From positions 106,746 to 170,745 of the forward strand of contig DIZF01000007.1 of NCBI GenBank assembly GCA_002427815.1: 64,000 nucleotides of DNA. Reading direction: 5' to 3'. Made by a program: the position numbers and the translations under genes. Below are positions 1 to 9,082 of this stretch, piece by piece. Positions within the stretch are counted from its first letter, which is position 1, and every line of letters begins with the position of its first letter. The notes under the pieces were generated by a model that ran no database searches, had not been told where the DNA came from, and saw only the letters and a program-made list of their open reading frames with translations. The DNA comes from Ramlibacter tataouinensis (lineage in GTDB: Bacteria > Pseudomonadota > Gammaproteobacteria > Burkholderiales > Burkholderiaceae_C).

Positions 1-510
1 AGTTTTCCGCATCCGCGGGCGCGCGCCGTGCTGCTGGGCGCGACCGGCCTGCTGCAGACCGTGCCGTCCCTGGCGCTGCTGGCCGTCCTGATCTGGCTGC
101 TGGGCGCCATCGGTGTCGTCCCGGCATTGGTGGCACTGACGCTGTACGCGCTGCTGCCGATCATGCGCAACTGCGTGACCGGACTGGCCGAGGTACCCGA
201 AGGCCTGCGCGAGGCTGCCACCGCGCTGGGGCTGAGCGGCTGGCAGCGAATGCGCCTGATCGAACTGCCGTTGGCGCTGCCCACGGTGCTGACGGGCATT
301 CGCATCGCGACCAGTATCGCGATCGGCACCGCCACCATCGCCGCCTTCATCGGCGCCGGCGGCTATGGCGAGCGCATCGTCACCGGCCTGGCGCTCAACG
401 ACAGCGACCTGCTGCTGGCCGGCGCGATTCCGGCGGCCTTGCTGGCGCTGGCGAGCGAGGCGCTGTTCGAAGTGGTGGAGCGATCGCTCAGGCGCCGGCG
501 CGGCGCCTGA
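1..510 (+). CDS. ABC transporter permease, osmoprotectant/glycine-betaine type (5' end outside window)
   Basis: The frame is open from base 1, so the gene begins upstream of the window; 169 residues are visible. The visible part has several hydrophobic membrane segments and a permease EAA loop (EAATALGLSGWQR, about bases 208-255), which couples the membrane subunit to an ATPase in the inner membrane. The ending around GAGGYGERIVTGLALND is typical of OpuCB/YehW-type permeases that import glycine betaine, choline or other osmoprotectants. The substrate is inferred from family only, because partner genes are outside the window. The convergent gene follows after 16 bp. Confidence 0.8.
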   Translation, partial: SFPHPRARAVLLGATGLLQTVPSLALLAVLIWLLGAIGVVPALVALTLYALLPIMRNCVTGLAEVPEGLREAATALGLSGWQRMRLIELPLALPTVLTGIRIATSIAIGTATIAAFIGAGGYGERIVTGLALNDSDLLLAGAIPAALLALASEALFEVVERSLRRRRGA

Positions 511-526
511 AGCCGGGCGCTGCGCT

Positions 527-1390
527 TTACGCCAGTCCCAGTAACCGCACGGCGTTGCCCTTCAGGATCCCCGGCATCACCTCAGGCTTGAAGCCGGCTT
601 CCTCGAAGTCCTTCATCCAGCGCTCCGGTGTGATCAGCGGATAGTCGCTGCCGAACAGCACCCGGTCTTTCAACAGCGTGTTGGCGTATTGCACCAGCTG
701 CTTGGGGAAATACTTGGGGCTCCAGCCGGACAAATCGATCCAGACGTTGGGCTTGTGCGTGGCCACCGACAGCGCCTCGTCCTGCCAGGGAAAGCTGGGA
801 TGGGCCATCACGATCTGCATGTCGGGAAAGTCTATCGCGACGTCGTCCAGGTGCATCGGGTTGCTGTACTCCAGGCGCAGGCCGCCGCCACAGCGCATGC
901 CCGAGCCGATGCCGCTGTGGCCGGTGTGGAAGATCGCCGGCAGCTTGTGCGCGTTGATCACCTCGTAGATCGGCCAGGCCATCTTGTCGTAGGGGTGAAA
1001 GCCCTGCGCCGTCGGGTGGAACTTGAAGCCCTTGACGCCGTGCTCGGCAATCAGGCGCTCGGCTTCGCGGGCGCCCATCTTTCCCTTGTGCGGGTCGATG
1101 CTGGCGAAGCACATCATCATGTCGCTGTTCGCCTTGGCCGCTTCGGCGATCTCCTCGTTGGGGATACGGCGGCGGCCGAGGTGCGACTCGCTGTCCACCG
1201 TGAACATCACCAGGCCGATCCGGCGCTCGCGGTAATAGGCGATGGTCTCGGCGATGGTCGGGCGCCGGCTGTTGCGGAAGTACTTGTCGGCGGCGCGGTC
1301 GTACTCCTCGCCGTAGCTGTCGAAGGGATTCCAGCAGCTGACTTCGGCGTGGGTGTGGACGTCGATGGCGACGAGGTTCTGGTGGTCCAT
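527..1390 (-). CDS. Amidohydrolase-family metal-dependent hydrolase; candidate beta-ketoacyl-CoA hydrolase
   Basis: A 287-residue TIM-barrel amidohydrolase (Amidohydro_2 family). Putative metal and catalytic residues are visible: HTH at 12-14, FHTGH at 154-158, MAHPSF with His197, and FGSDYP with Asp249. It is transcribed divergently from the FadB-like gene across a 100-bp gap holding an AT-rich promoter. In Rhodococcus and Corynebacterium hydroxycinnamate clusters (CouO/PhdC-type) a protein of this superfamily is assigned as the hydrolase of 4-hydroxyphenyl-beta-ketoacyl-CoA. With a CoA ligase, hydratase/dehydrogenase and MarR regulator next door, that role is plausible here. A decarboxylase or lactonase of the same family remains possible. 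Confidence 0.75.
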   Translation of the reverse strand: MDHQNLVAIDVHTHAEVSCWNPFDSYGEEYDRAADKYFRNSRRPTIAETIAYYRERRIGLVMFTVDSESHLGRRRIPNEEIAEAAKANSDMMMCFASIDPHKGKMGAREAERLIAEHGVKGFKFHPTAQGFHPYDKMAWPIYEVINAHKLPAIFHTGHSGIGSGMRCGGGLRLEYSNPMHLDDVAIDFPDMQIVMAHPSFPWQDEALSVATHKPNVWIDLSGWSPKYFPKQLVQYANTLLKDRVLFGSDYPLITPERWMKDFEEAGFKPEVMPGILKGNAVRLLGLA

Positions 1391-1430
1391 GGTGTCTCCG
1401 GAATGCGGGTAAGTCCTAGGGCGACTCGCG

Positions 1431-1458
1431 TTATTTAGTTATTGAATATAACCATAAT
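1431..1458 (+). promoter_or_regulatory. Putative promoter with MarR-type operator between divergent catabolic genes
   Basis: An AT-rich island in GC-rich surroundings. A possible -35 (TTATTT, 1431-1436) and -10 (CATAAT, 1453-1458) are 16 bp apart and read toward the FadB-like gene. The spacer holds a perfect inverted repeat GTTAT-N5-ATAAC (1438-1452). A repressor bound there would block the promoter. The MarR gene at the end of this cluster is the obvious candidate, by inference only. Confidence 0.55.
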
Positions 1459-1491
1459 CGGCGCTTGGCATCGGAACCCAGGAGAAAAAGC

Positions 1492-3603
1492 GTGAGCGAA
1501 CCAGTGACTTTTTCCATCGCCGGCGACGTCGCGGTGGTCATGATCGACAGCCCCCCGGTCAACGCCGTCAACCAGGGCGTGCGCGCCGGGCTGAAACAGG
1601 TCTTTACCGAACTGCGCGGCAAGCCGGGCATCAAGGCCATCGTACTCGGCTGCGCCGGCAAAACCTTCGTCGCCGGCGCCGACATCAAGGAATTCGACAC
1701 CGGCATCGCGGCCCCCGGCTATCACGAGGTCCTGCGCCTGATCGAGGACAGCCTGGTGCCCGTGGTCGCTGCCGTGCAGGGCACCGCACTCGGCGCGGGC
1801 ACCGAGATTGCCCTCGCCTGCCATTACCGCGTCGCGCACGAAGCCGCGCGCTTCGGGCTGCCGGAGCTTTCCCTGGGCATCATCCCCGGCGCCGGCGGCA
1901 CCCAGCGGCTACCCCGGCTGGTGCCGCTGGAAGTGGCGCTCGACATGGCGCTCACTGGCAAGCCCTTGCCGGCGGGCAAGGCTGCCGAAGCCGGATTGGC
2001 CGACCGGGTCGTCGGCGGTGAGGTGATGCCGGCGGCGCTGGCCTACGCGCGCGAACTGGTCGCCAGCGGCGCCGGGCCGCGCCGCACCCGCGAGCAGCCG
2101 GTCAAGGGCAAAGAGGGCGCGGCGGAATTGTTCGCCGCCCAGCGCGCCCAGGTCGCCAAGACCATGCGCAACCGGCAGTCGCCGATCGCGCTGATCACGG
2201 CGTTGCAGGCGGCGGTGGAACAACCGTTCGACGAAGGCCTGAAGGTGGAGGGCCGGCTGTCGTCGCAGCTCGAGCAGGCCACCGAATCCAAGGCGCTGCG
2301 CCACCTGTTCTACGCCGAGCGCGAAGTGCGCAAGATCCCGGGCCTGGCGGCGAACATCGCGCCGCGGCCGATTGCCCGCGTCGGCATCGTCGGCGCCGGC
2401 ACCATGGGCGGCGGCATTGCGATGTGCTGCGCCAACGTCGGGATTCCGGTCACGCTGGTCGACGCCACCCAGCAGAACCTCGACCGGGGCATGGCGACGA
2501 TCCGCAAGAACTACGAACGCTCGGTTTCCCGCGGCAGTCTCAAGCCGGAACAGCTCGAGGAACGCATCAAGCTCATCAGCCCCACCCTGGATTATTCGGC
2601 GCTGGCGAACGCCGACCTGATCATCGAGGCCGTGTTCGAGAACCTGGCGCTCAAGAAGGAAATCTTCGCCAAGCTGGATGCGGTGGCCAAACCCGGCGCG
2701 ATCCTGGGCACCAACACCTCGACCCTCGACATCGACGAGATCGCCGCCGTCACCCGGCGCGCCAAGGACGTGATCGGGCTGCATTTCTTCAGTCCCGCCA
2801 ACGTGATGCAATTGCTGGAGATCGTGCAGGCCGGCAAGACCGCTCCCGATGTCGTGGTCACCGCGCTGGACATCGCCAAGCGGATCAAGAAGACCGGCGT
2901 GGTCGCCAAGGTCTGCTACGGCTTCATCGGCAACCGCATGATGGACCCGTACGGCCGCGAAGCCGAGCGCTGCGTGCTGGAGGGCGCCACGCCGGCCCAG
3001 GTCGACGGGGCGCTGGAGCAATGGGGCATGGCGATGGGCATCCTGGCCGTCTACGACATGGCCGGTGTCGACGTTGGCTACCTGACGCGGGCCGAACGCA
3101 AGCACCTGCTGCCGGACGACCCGACCTTTTACCGGCCCACCGCGGTGCTCTATGAACACGGCTGGCTGGGCCAGAAGTCCGGGCGCGGGTATTACCGCTA
3201 CGACGGCGCCGACCGCAAGCGCACCGAGGACCCGGAGGTGATTGCGCTGCTGCAGGAAGAAGCCAAGCGACTGGACGTCCCGCAACGCAAGCCCGGCGCG
3301 CAGGAGATCCAGGAGCGCTGCCTCTACGCCATGATCAACGAGGGCGCGCTGTTGCTGGAAGAAGGCGTTGCGCTGCGCGCCAGCGACATCGACGTCGTGT
3401 ACACCGCGGGTTACGGCTTTCCGCGCTACCGTGGCGGCCCGATGTTCTACGCCGACACGGTGGGGCTCAAGGTGATCTACGACAAGATCATGGAATTCCA
3501 GAAGACGCTCGATCCGCGCTACTGGCAGCCGGCGCCGCTGCTGAAGAAACTGGCGCTGGCCGGCTCCAGTTTTGCGCAGTGGCAAGCCGAACAATCACGC
3601 TGA
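1492..3603 (+). CDS. FadB-like bifunctional enoyl-CoA hydratase/3-hydroxyacyl-CoA dehydrogenase
   Basis: A 703-residue fusion. The crotonase domain (about 1-190) has the oxyanion loop AGADI (61-65) and the two catalytic glutamates, Glu105 and Glu125. The NAD-binding domain begins at residue 297 with a GxGxMG loop, and the dehydrogenase has HFFSPA with the catalytic His431. Two 3HCDH C-terminal domains follow. It would hydrate an enoyl-CoA and oxidise the 3-hydroxyacyl-CoA to the 3-ketoacyl-CoA. The GTG start at 1492 is chosen because GGAG lies 7 nt upstream; the frame is open further upstream to a TTG at 1465. It lies 12 bp before the thiolase, in a likely operon with the ligase and transporter genes, so aromatic acyl-CoAs are a likely substrate. 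Confidence 0.88.
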   Translation: MSEPVTFSIAGDVAVVMIDSPPVNAVNQGVRAGLKQVFTELRGKPGIKAIVLGCAGKTFVAGADIKEFDTGIAAPGYHEVLRLIEDSLVPVVAAVQGTALGAGTEIALACHYRVAHEAARFGLPELSLGIIPGAGGTQRLPRLVPLEVALDMALTGKPLPAGKAAEAGLADRVVGGEVMPAALAYARELVASGAGPRRTREQPVKGKEGAAELFAAQRAQVAKTMRNRQSPIALITALQAAVEQPFDEGLKVEGRLSSQLEQATESKALRHLFYAEREVRKIPGLAANIAPRPIARVGIVGAGTMGGGIAMCCANVGIPVTLVDATQQNLDRGMATIRKNYERSVSRGSLKPEQLEERIKLISPTLDYSALANADLIIEAVFENLALKKEIFAKLDAVAKPGAILGTNTSTLDIDEIAAVTRRAKDVIGLHFFSPANVMQLLEIVQAGKTAPDVVVTALDIAKRIKKTGVVAKVCYGFIGNRMMDPYGREAERCVLEGATPAQVDGALEQWGMAMGILAVYDMAGVDVGYLTRAERKHLLPDDPTFYRPTAVLYEHGWLGQKSGRGYYRYDGADRKRTEDPEVIALLQEEAKRLDVPQRKPGAQEIQERCLYAMINEGALLLEEGVALRASDIDVVYTAGYGFPRYRGGPMFYADTVGLKVIYDKIMEFQKTLDPRYWQPAPLLKKLALAGSSFAQWQAEQSR

Positions 3604-3615
3604 CCCGGAGGAATC

Positions 3616-4812
3616 ATGGCCCACGCATTCATCCCCTACGGCATCTACTGGTCCACCCCGTTCGCGCGCTGGCAGGGTCCGATCGCCCACCTGAACAGCC
3701 TGAAGCTGGCCGCCAACACCGGCAAGCTGGCGCTGGCGGCCCGGCGCTTTCCGATGGAGCGGATCGACCTGGGGCTCCTGGGCCACACCAACCCGCAGCT
3801 GGGCAGTTTCTATGGCCTGCCCTATGTCACCGGCATGATGGGCCTGGAAAACGTCGCCGGCCCGACCGTGCAGCAGGCCTGCGCCACCAGCGCCCGCGTC
3901 ATGCAGATGGCCGCCGGTGAAGTGGCCGACGGCTCGGCGCAATGCGCGTTGCTGGTCACCACCGACCGATGCTCGAACGGACCGATCGTGCACTACCCGG
4001 ATCCCACGGCACCGGGTGGCACCGGCCACACCGAGCGCTGGGTGCTGGACAACTTCGCGCACGACCCGCACGCCAAGAACGCGATGATCGACACCGCCGA
4101 AAACGTGGCGGCCAAGTTCGGCGTCAGCACCGCGCAGCAGCATGAAGTGACGCTGGCGCGCTACGCCCAGTACCAGCAGGCCCTGGCCAACGACCGCGCC
4201 TTCCAGCGCCGCTACATGGTCGACGCCGTCATCACCGACTCGGGCTTTCGCAAGCAGACCGGCGTTCTGTCCAGCGACGACGGCATCTTCCCGACCAACG
4301 CCGAGGGCCTGGCCAAGCTCAAGCCGGTCAAGCCCAACGGCACGGTCACTTTCGGCGCGCAGACCCATCCGGCCGACGGCAACGCCGGCATGATCGTCAC
4401 CACCCGCGACTTCGCGCGCGAGGTGTCGCTCGATCCGAAGATCGTCATCGAACTGCTCGGTTTCGGCCAGGCCCGGGTCGAGAAGGGCCACATGCCGATG
4501 GCGGTTGCGCCGGCCTCGGCGGCGGCATTGAAGAACGCCGGGCTCACCATGAAGCAGGTCGATGCGGTGAAGACGCACAACCCCTTTGCCGTCAACGACA
4601 TCGCTTTTGCGCGCGAAACCGGCTTTCCGCTGGAAAAGATGAACAACTACGGTTGCTCGCTGATCTGGGGCCATCCGCAGGGACCGACCGGCGTGCGCAG
4701 CGTGATCGAACTGATCGAGGAACTGGCGCTGCGCGGTGGCGGTGTCGGCTTGTTCGGCGGCTGTGCGGCCGGCGATTCCGGAATGGCCGTCGTGTTGCGC
4801 GTGAGCAGCTGA
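3616..4812 (+). CDS. Thiolase-family protein (acetyl-CoA acetyltransferase-like)
   Basis: A 398-residue thiolase of the divergent SCPx/lipid-transfer-like branch rather than classical FadA. The nucleophile Cys89 lies in QACATSA, His353 in WGHPQG, and the second cysteine Cys383 in FGGCAAGDSG, so the catalytic set is complete. HNPFAVND replaces the usual NEAFA-type loop. It would cleave 3-ketoacyl-CoA with CoA to release acetyl-CoA. The ATG is preceded by GGAGG. It follows the FadB-like gene by 12 bp. If the divergent amidohydrolase is a ketoacyl-CoA hydrolase, the cluster carries two alternative ways to finish side-chain removal. Confidence 0.85.
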   Translation: MAHAFIPYGIYWSTPFARWQGPIAHLNSLKLAANTGKLALAARRFPMERIDLGLLGHTNPQLGSFYGLPYVTGMMGLENVAGPTVQQACATSARVMQMAAGEVADGSAQCALLVTTDRCSNGPIVHYPDPTAPGGTGHTERWVLDNFAHDPHAKNAMIDTAENVAAKFGVSTAQQHEVTLARYAQYQQALANDRAFQRRYMVDAVITDSGFRKQTGVLSSDDGIFPTNAEGLAKLKPVKPNGTVTFGAQTHPADGNAGMIVTTRDFAREVSLDPKIVIELLGFGQARVEKGHMPMAVAPASAAALKNAGLTMKQVDAVKTHNPFAVNDIAFARETGFPLEKMNNYGCSLIWGHPQGPTGVRSVIELIEELALRGGGVGLFGGCAAGDSGMAVVLRVSS

Positions 4813-4901
4813 CCGATACCATGAGACAACCAGCGGCCTCCGTGGTCGAGGCAAGGACCGCCCCTCCTCGCGCCGAGCCAGCAGAGTCACGAAAGAATGA
4901 A

Positions 4902-6767
4902 ATGACCCGGTCGAAATACCGGCCTCTGCAATTCCCTGTCGATCGCGTGGTCATGCGCGAGGGGACGGCCGGCGTGCGCTACATGAAGGCGGAGCAGCCG
5001 CTGGGCGAGCATGCGCAGCGCATCACCGACCGGCTGCTGCATTGGGCTGCCACCGCGCCCGAGCGCAGCTTCATGGCGCGCCGCAGGCGGCTGGACGACG
5101 GCAGCACCGGCGACTGGCGCCACATTTCCTACGGCGAGGCCCTGGACAGCGCCAGGCGCATAGCCCAGGCTCTGCTCGATCGCGGCCTCGGCCTCGAGCG
5201 GCCGGTGGCCATCCTGAGCGAGAACGACCTCGAACACGCGTTGCTGGCGCTGGGTTGCATCTACGCCGGCGTTCCGTTCTGTCCGGTGTCGCCGGCCTAC
5301 TCCATCGTGAGCCAGGACTACGACAAGCTGCGCCACGCGCTCAGGACGCTGACACCGGGCCTGGTGTTCGTCTCCGACGGCGCGCGCTACGGCAAGGCCG
5401 TCGCCGCGACGGTGGCGCCCGAGCTGGAAGTGGTGGTGGCGAGCGGCAGCCTGGAAGGCCGGCGCGCCACGCCGTTCGCGCACTTGCTGGCCACGGAGCC
5501 GACGCCGGCGGTCGACGCCGCGATGGCGGCCACCGGAGCCACAACCATCGCCAAGTTCCTGTTCACCTCCGGCTCGACCAAGCTGCCCAAGGCCGTGATC
5601 AATACCCACGGCATGTGGTGCGCCAACCAGCAGCAGATGCGCCAGTCGATGCCGGTGCTTGCCGACGAGCCGCCGGTGCTGGTCGACTGGCTGCCCTGGA
5701 ACCACACCTTCGGCGGCAACCACAACTTCGGCCTGACGCTCTACAACGGCGGCACGCTGTACATCGACGACGGCAAGCCGGTCCCGGCGCTGGTGGGCGA
5801 AACCCTGCGCAACCTGCGCGAGATCGCGCCCACCGTGTATTTCAACGTCCCGACCGGATTCGAGGCGATCGCCAACGCGATGAAGATCGACGCGGCGCTG
5901 CGCCGCAACCTGCTGTCGCGCGTGCGGATGTTCTTCTATGCCGGCGCCGCGCTGGCCCAGCCGGTCTGGGATGCGCTGCACGAGGTGCAGGAGCGCGAGA
6001 TCGGCGAGCGCATCGTCATGGGCACCGGCCTGGGCATGACCGAATCGGGGCCGTTTGCCATCTTCATCACCAATCCCGACGTCAAGGCCGGCTATCTTGG
6101 CGTGCCGGCGCCGGGACTCGAACTCAAGCTGGTCCCCATGGACGGCAAGACCGAGGTGCGCTATCGCGGCCCCAACGTCACGCCGGGTTACTGGCGCGCT
6201 CCCGAGGCGACCGCCGGGGCCTTCGACGAAGAAGGTTTCTTCTGCACCGGCGACGCGGTGCGGTGGATCGACGAGAGCGACGTGCACCAGGGCCTGAAGT
6301 TCGACGGCCGCATCGCCGAGGACTTCAAGCTGGGCACCGGCACCTTCGTCAGCGTCGGGCCGCTGCGCGCCCGGATCATCGCGGCGGCGGCGCCGTATGT
6401 GCAGGACGCCGTGATCACCGGGATCAACCTGCGGGAGGTCGGTGCGCTGATTTTCCCCTCCCCCGCCGTGCGCCAGCTCGCGGGCCTGCCCGAATCCGCA
6501 TCCCTGCAGCAGGTGCTGGAAAGCCCGCCGGTGCAGGCGCATTTCCAGCAGCTGGTGAACGATCTCGCCGACAGTGCCACCGGCAGCGCCAACCGCGTTG
6601 CCCGGTTGCACCTGATGCACCAGCCGCCGTCGATCGACAAGGGCGAGGTCACCGACAAGGGATCGATCAACCAGCGGGCCGTGCTCCAGCACCGCGATGC
6701 GCTGGTCAATGCGCTGCACAATGGCACGCTGCCCTTCACCATCGTGCCGCAAGGCGGCCCTGCATGA
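4902..6767 (+). CDS. fcs: Feruloyl-CoA synthetase-like AMP-forming acyl-CoA ligase
   Basis: A 621-residue member of the ANL adenylating superfamily. The phosphate-binding loop TSGSTKLPK starts at residue 222, the GMTESGP motif follows near residue 380, then a CTGD adenine/ribose motif. A C-terminal DKGSINQ segment near residue 585 supplies the catalytic lysine region. The N-terminus (SKYRPLQFPV) resembles proteobacterial feruloyl-CoA synthases. It would activate ferulate, p-coumarate or related phenylpropenoates with ATP and CoA in the cytoplasm. The start is uncertain: ATG 4902 fits family length, while ATG 4821 would add 27 residues and sit only 8 bp after the thiolase stop. Confidence 0.85.
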   Translation: MTRSKYRPLQFPVDRVVMREGTAGVRYMKAEQPLGEHAQRITDRLLHWAATAPERSFMARRRRLDDGSTGDWRHISYGEALDSARRIAQALLDRGLGLERPVAILSENDLEHALLALGCIYAGVPFCPVSPAYSIVSQDYDKLRHALRTLTPGLVFVSDGARYGKAVAATVAPELEVVVASGSLEGRRATPFAHLLATEPTPAVDAAMAATGATTIAKFLFTSGSTKLPKAVINTHGMWCANQQQMRQSMPVLADEPPVLVDWLPWNHTFGGNHNFGLTLYNGGTLYIDDGKPVPALVGETLRNLREIAPTVYFNVPTGFEAIANAMKIDAALRRNLLSRVRMFFYAGAALAQPVWDALHEVQEREIGERIVMGTGLGMTESGPFAIFITNPDVKAGYLGVPAPGLELKLVPMDGKTEVRYRGPNVTPGYWRAPEATAGAFDEEGFFCTGDAVRWIDESDVHQGLKFDGRIAEDFKLGTGTFVSVGPLRARIIAAAAPYVQDAVITGINLREVGALIFPSPAVRQLAGLPESASLQQVLESPPVQAHFQQLVNDLADSATGSANRVARLHLMHQPPSIDKGEVTDKGSINQRAVLQHRDALVNALHNGTLPFTIVPQGGPA

Positions 6768-6831
6768 ACATCGACGCGACTGCGGCGCAACCGTTTTCCC
6801 CCGCCCCCACGTTCCAACAGGAGACATTGCC

Positions 6832-7965
6832 ATGAAGAAATTGCACAAGACGCTGATCGCGCTCGCGACTGTGGTGGCTTCGGCCGCTGCGTTGGCGGAC
6901 GTCAACATCGGGGTGAGCCTCTCGCTCACCGGTCCGGGCTCCGGCCTGGGCATCCCGATGCAGAACTACTACAAGATCTTCCCGCAGACCATCGCGGGCG
7001 AGAAGGTCAACCTGATCATCCTGGATGACGCCAGCGACCCGGGCAAGGGCGCGCAGAACGCGCGCCGCTTCGTGACCGAGGACAAGGTCGACATGATCTT
7101 CGGCTCGTGCCTCACCACCGTCGCCGCGGCAATGGTCGACATCGCCGCCGAGTCCGGCACCGTGCAATTGGCGGCTTCCCCCGTCGGCATGCCGCCCGGC
7201 AAGGATGGCTGGCTGTTCCGGCTGCCGCAGTCGAACACCGTCATGGCCCATGCGATGGTCGGCCACATGAAAAAGCATGGCGTGAAAACCGTCGGCTTCC
7301 TCGGCTACACCGACGCCTACGGCGAGCAGTGGCTCAAGGAGTTCACGCCTGTCGCCGCGAAGGAGGGCATCAAGGTCATCGCGACGGAGCGCTTCGCGCG
7401 ACCCGACACCAGCGTCACGCCGCAGGCCCTCAAGCTCGTGTCGGCCAACCCCGATGCGATGCTGATCGTGGCATCGGGAAGCGGCGCGGCGATGCCCGAG
7501 ATGGCCATCCTCGACCGCGGCTACAAGGGCAAGATCTACCAGACCCACGCGGCCGCAACCAAGGACCTGATGCGCATCGGCGGCAAGGCCATAGACGGCA
7601 CTTACGTCGTATCCGGCCCCGCCGTGATCGCCGAGCAGCTGCCCGACAACCACCCGTCCAAGAAGGTCGCCATCGATTTCGTTCAGAAGTACGAGAAGGC
7701 CATGGGACCGGGCACGCGCAACCAGTTCGCCGGCCATGCCTACGACTCGCAGATCGTGCTCGAGAAGGTGCTGCCGGTCGCGCTGAAGAAGGCCAAGCCC
7801 GGCACCAAGGAGTTCCGCGCGGCGATCCGCGACGCCATGGAAAACATGGGCCGCACCATCTTCTCGCACGGCGTCATGCACTGGACCAAGGACGACCACT
7901 GGGGCTTCACCAATGAAACCGGCGTGATGCTCAAGGTCGTCAACGGCGATTTCAAGGTCGACTGA
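6832..7965 (+). CDS. Branched-chain-type ABC transporter periplasmic substrate-binding protein
   Basis: A 377-residue type-I periplasmic binding protein (LivK-like). A cleavable signal peptide covers residues 1-22, with the cleavage motif ALA before Asp23. The mature protein starts with DVNIGVSLSLTG, typical of the family. The ATG has AGGAG about 7 nt upstream. It is the first gene of a complete importer (SBP, LivH, LivM-LivG, LivF) placed after the ligase. By context the ligand is likely a hydroxycinnamate or other aromatic acid rather than leucine, since LivK-like proteins for aromatic acids are well known in proteobacteria. The ligand is inference. Confidence 0.88.
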   Translation: MKKLHKTLIALATVVASAAALADVNIGVSLSLTGPGSGLGIPMQNYYKIFPQTIAGEKVNLIILDDASDPGKGAQNARRFVTEDKVDMIFGSCLTTVAAAMVDIAAESGTVQLAASPVGMPPGKDGWLFRLPQSNTVMAHAMVGHMKKHGVKTVGFLGYTDAYGEQWLKEFTPVAAKEGIKVIATERFARPDTSVTPQALKLVSANPDAMLIVASGSGAAMPEMAILDRGYKGKIYQTHAAATKDLMRIGGKAIDGTYVVSGPAVIAEQLPDNHPSKKVAIDFVQKYEKAMGPGTRNQFAGHAYDSQIVLEKVLPVALKKAKPGTKEFRAAIRDAMENMGRTIFSHGVMHWTKDDHWGFTNETGVMLKVVNGDFKVD

Positions 7966-8044
7966 CCTTCCAGGCGCCAATCGCGGCACGTCGCGTTTCC
8001 TGCGCGGCGTGCGTTCCTCCTCACCCCGGTGACCAGGGCCACCC

Positions 8045-9082
8045 ATGGATTTTTCGATCGCCAGCATCCTGCTGCTCGATGGCGTGACCAACGGCGCAAT
8101 CTATGCGCTGCTCGGGCTCGCCACCGTGCTGGTGTTCACCGTTACGCGGGTGATCTTCATTCCCCAGGGCGAGTTCGTGGCCTATGGCGCGTTGACCCTG
8201 GCCATCCTGCAGACCGGTAAGGTGCCGGGCACCGTCTGGCTGTTGCTGATCCTGGCGAGCGTGGCGGCGCTGATGAATGCGTTCGAGGAGTGGCAGCGCC
8301 GCCGCAAGGCGCCGGCCGCTCTGAAAGCGATGCTGCGCACGCTGGCCTTTCCGGTAGTCGTGGCCCTGATCACGGCATGGGCCGCGCCCCGCCAGCCCCA
8401 CCTCGCGGTGCAGGCCCTGCTGAGCATGGCCGTGGTCACCGCCTATGGTCCGCTGGTCTACCGCGTCGCCTACCAGTCGCTGGCGGATGCCAGCGTCCTG
8501 GTGCTGCTGATCGTGTCGGTCGGCGTCCATTTCGCCATGACCGGCCTGGGCCTGCTGTTTTTCGGTGCCGAGGGCTATCGCAATCCGCCGTTCTGGGACC
8601 TGCGGCTTGTGCTCGGTCCGGTCAATCTGACCGGGCAGGCGATCATCATCGCGCTGGCCACGATGGTCCTGATCGCCCTGCTCTGGCTGTTCTTCGAGCG
8701 CACCTTGCGCGGCAAGGCCTTGCGCGCCACCGCCGTGAACCGTCTCGGCGCGCGCCTCATGGGCATCTCCTCGCAGTCGGCCGGGCAATTGACCTTCGCG
8801 ATGGCCGCGCTGATCGGGGCGCTGTCGGGGCTCCTGATCGGGCCCACCACCACCGTGTATTACGACTCCGGCTTCCTGATCGGGCTCAAGGGCTTCGTCG
8901 CCGCCGTGATGGCCGGGCTCTCCAGCTATCCTGGCGCGCTGGTCGGCGCCCTGTTTGTCGGCGTGGTCGAGTCCTTCGGCTCGTTCTGGGCCAGCGCCTT
9001 CAAGGAAGTGATCGTGTTCACGCTGATCCTGCCGGTGCTGCTGGTGCGCTCGTTCGCCAGCCACGGGGACGAGGAACACTGA
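8045..9082 (+). CDS. LivH-type ABC transporter permease
   Basis: A 345-residue inner-membrane permease of the branched-chain amino acid family. The start [21 protein letters not shown] is cut here to [15 protein letters not shown], which is classic LivH. It is longer than the usual 290-300 residues because of a charged insert near residues 78-100 ([14 protein letters not shown]) between membrane segments. It overlaps the next gene by one base (TGATG), so the two are translationally coupled. It forms half of the membrane channel with the LivM part of the downstream fusion. Confidence 0.88.
   Translation: MDFSIASILLLDGVTNGAIYALLGLATVLVFTVTRVIFIPQGEFVAYGALTLAILQTGKVPGTVWLLLILASVAALMNAFEEWQRRRKAPAALKAMLRTLAFPVVVALITAWAAPRQPHLAVQALLSMAVVTAYGPLVYRVAYQSLADASVLVLLIVSVGVHFAMTGLGLLFFGAEGYRNPPFWDLRLVLGPVNLTGQAIIIALATMVLIALLWLFFERTLRGKALRATAVNRLGARLMGISSQSAGQLTFAMAALIGALSGLLIGPTTTVYYDSGFLIGLKGFVAAVMAGLSSYPGALVGALFVGVVESFGSFWASAFKEVIVFTLILPVLLVRSFASHGDEEH

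Noticed and set aside
4887..6953. A 688-codon minus-strand open frame opposite the CoA-ligase gene
   Set aside because: It is an antisense shadow; the plus-strand frame has all ligase motifs.
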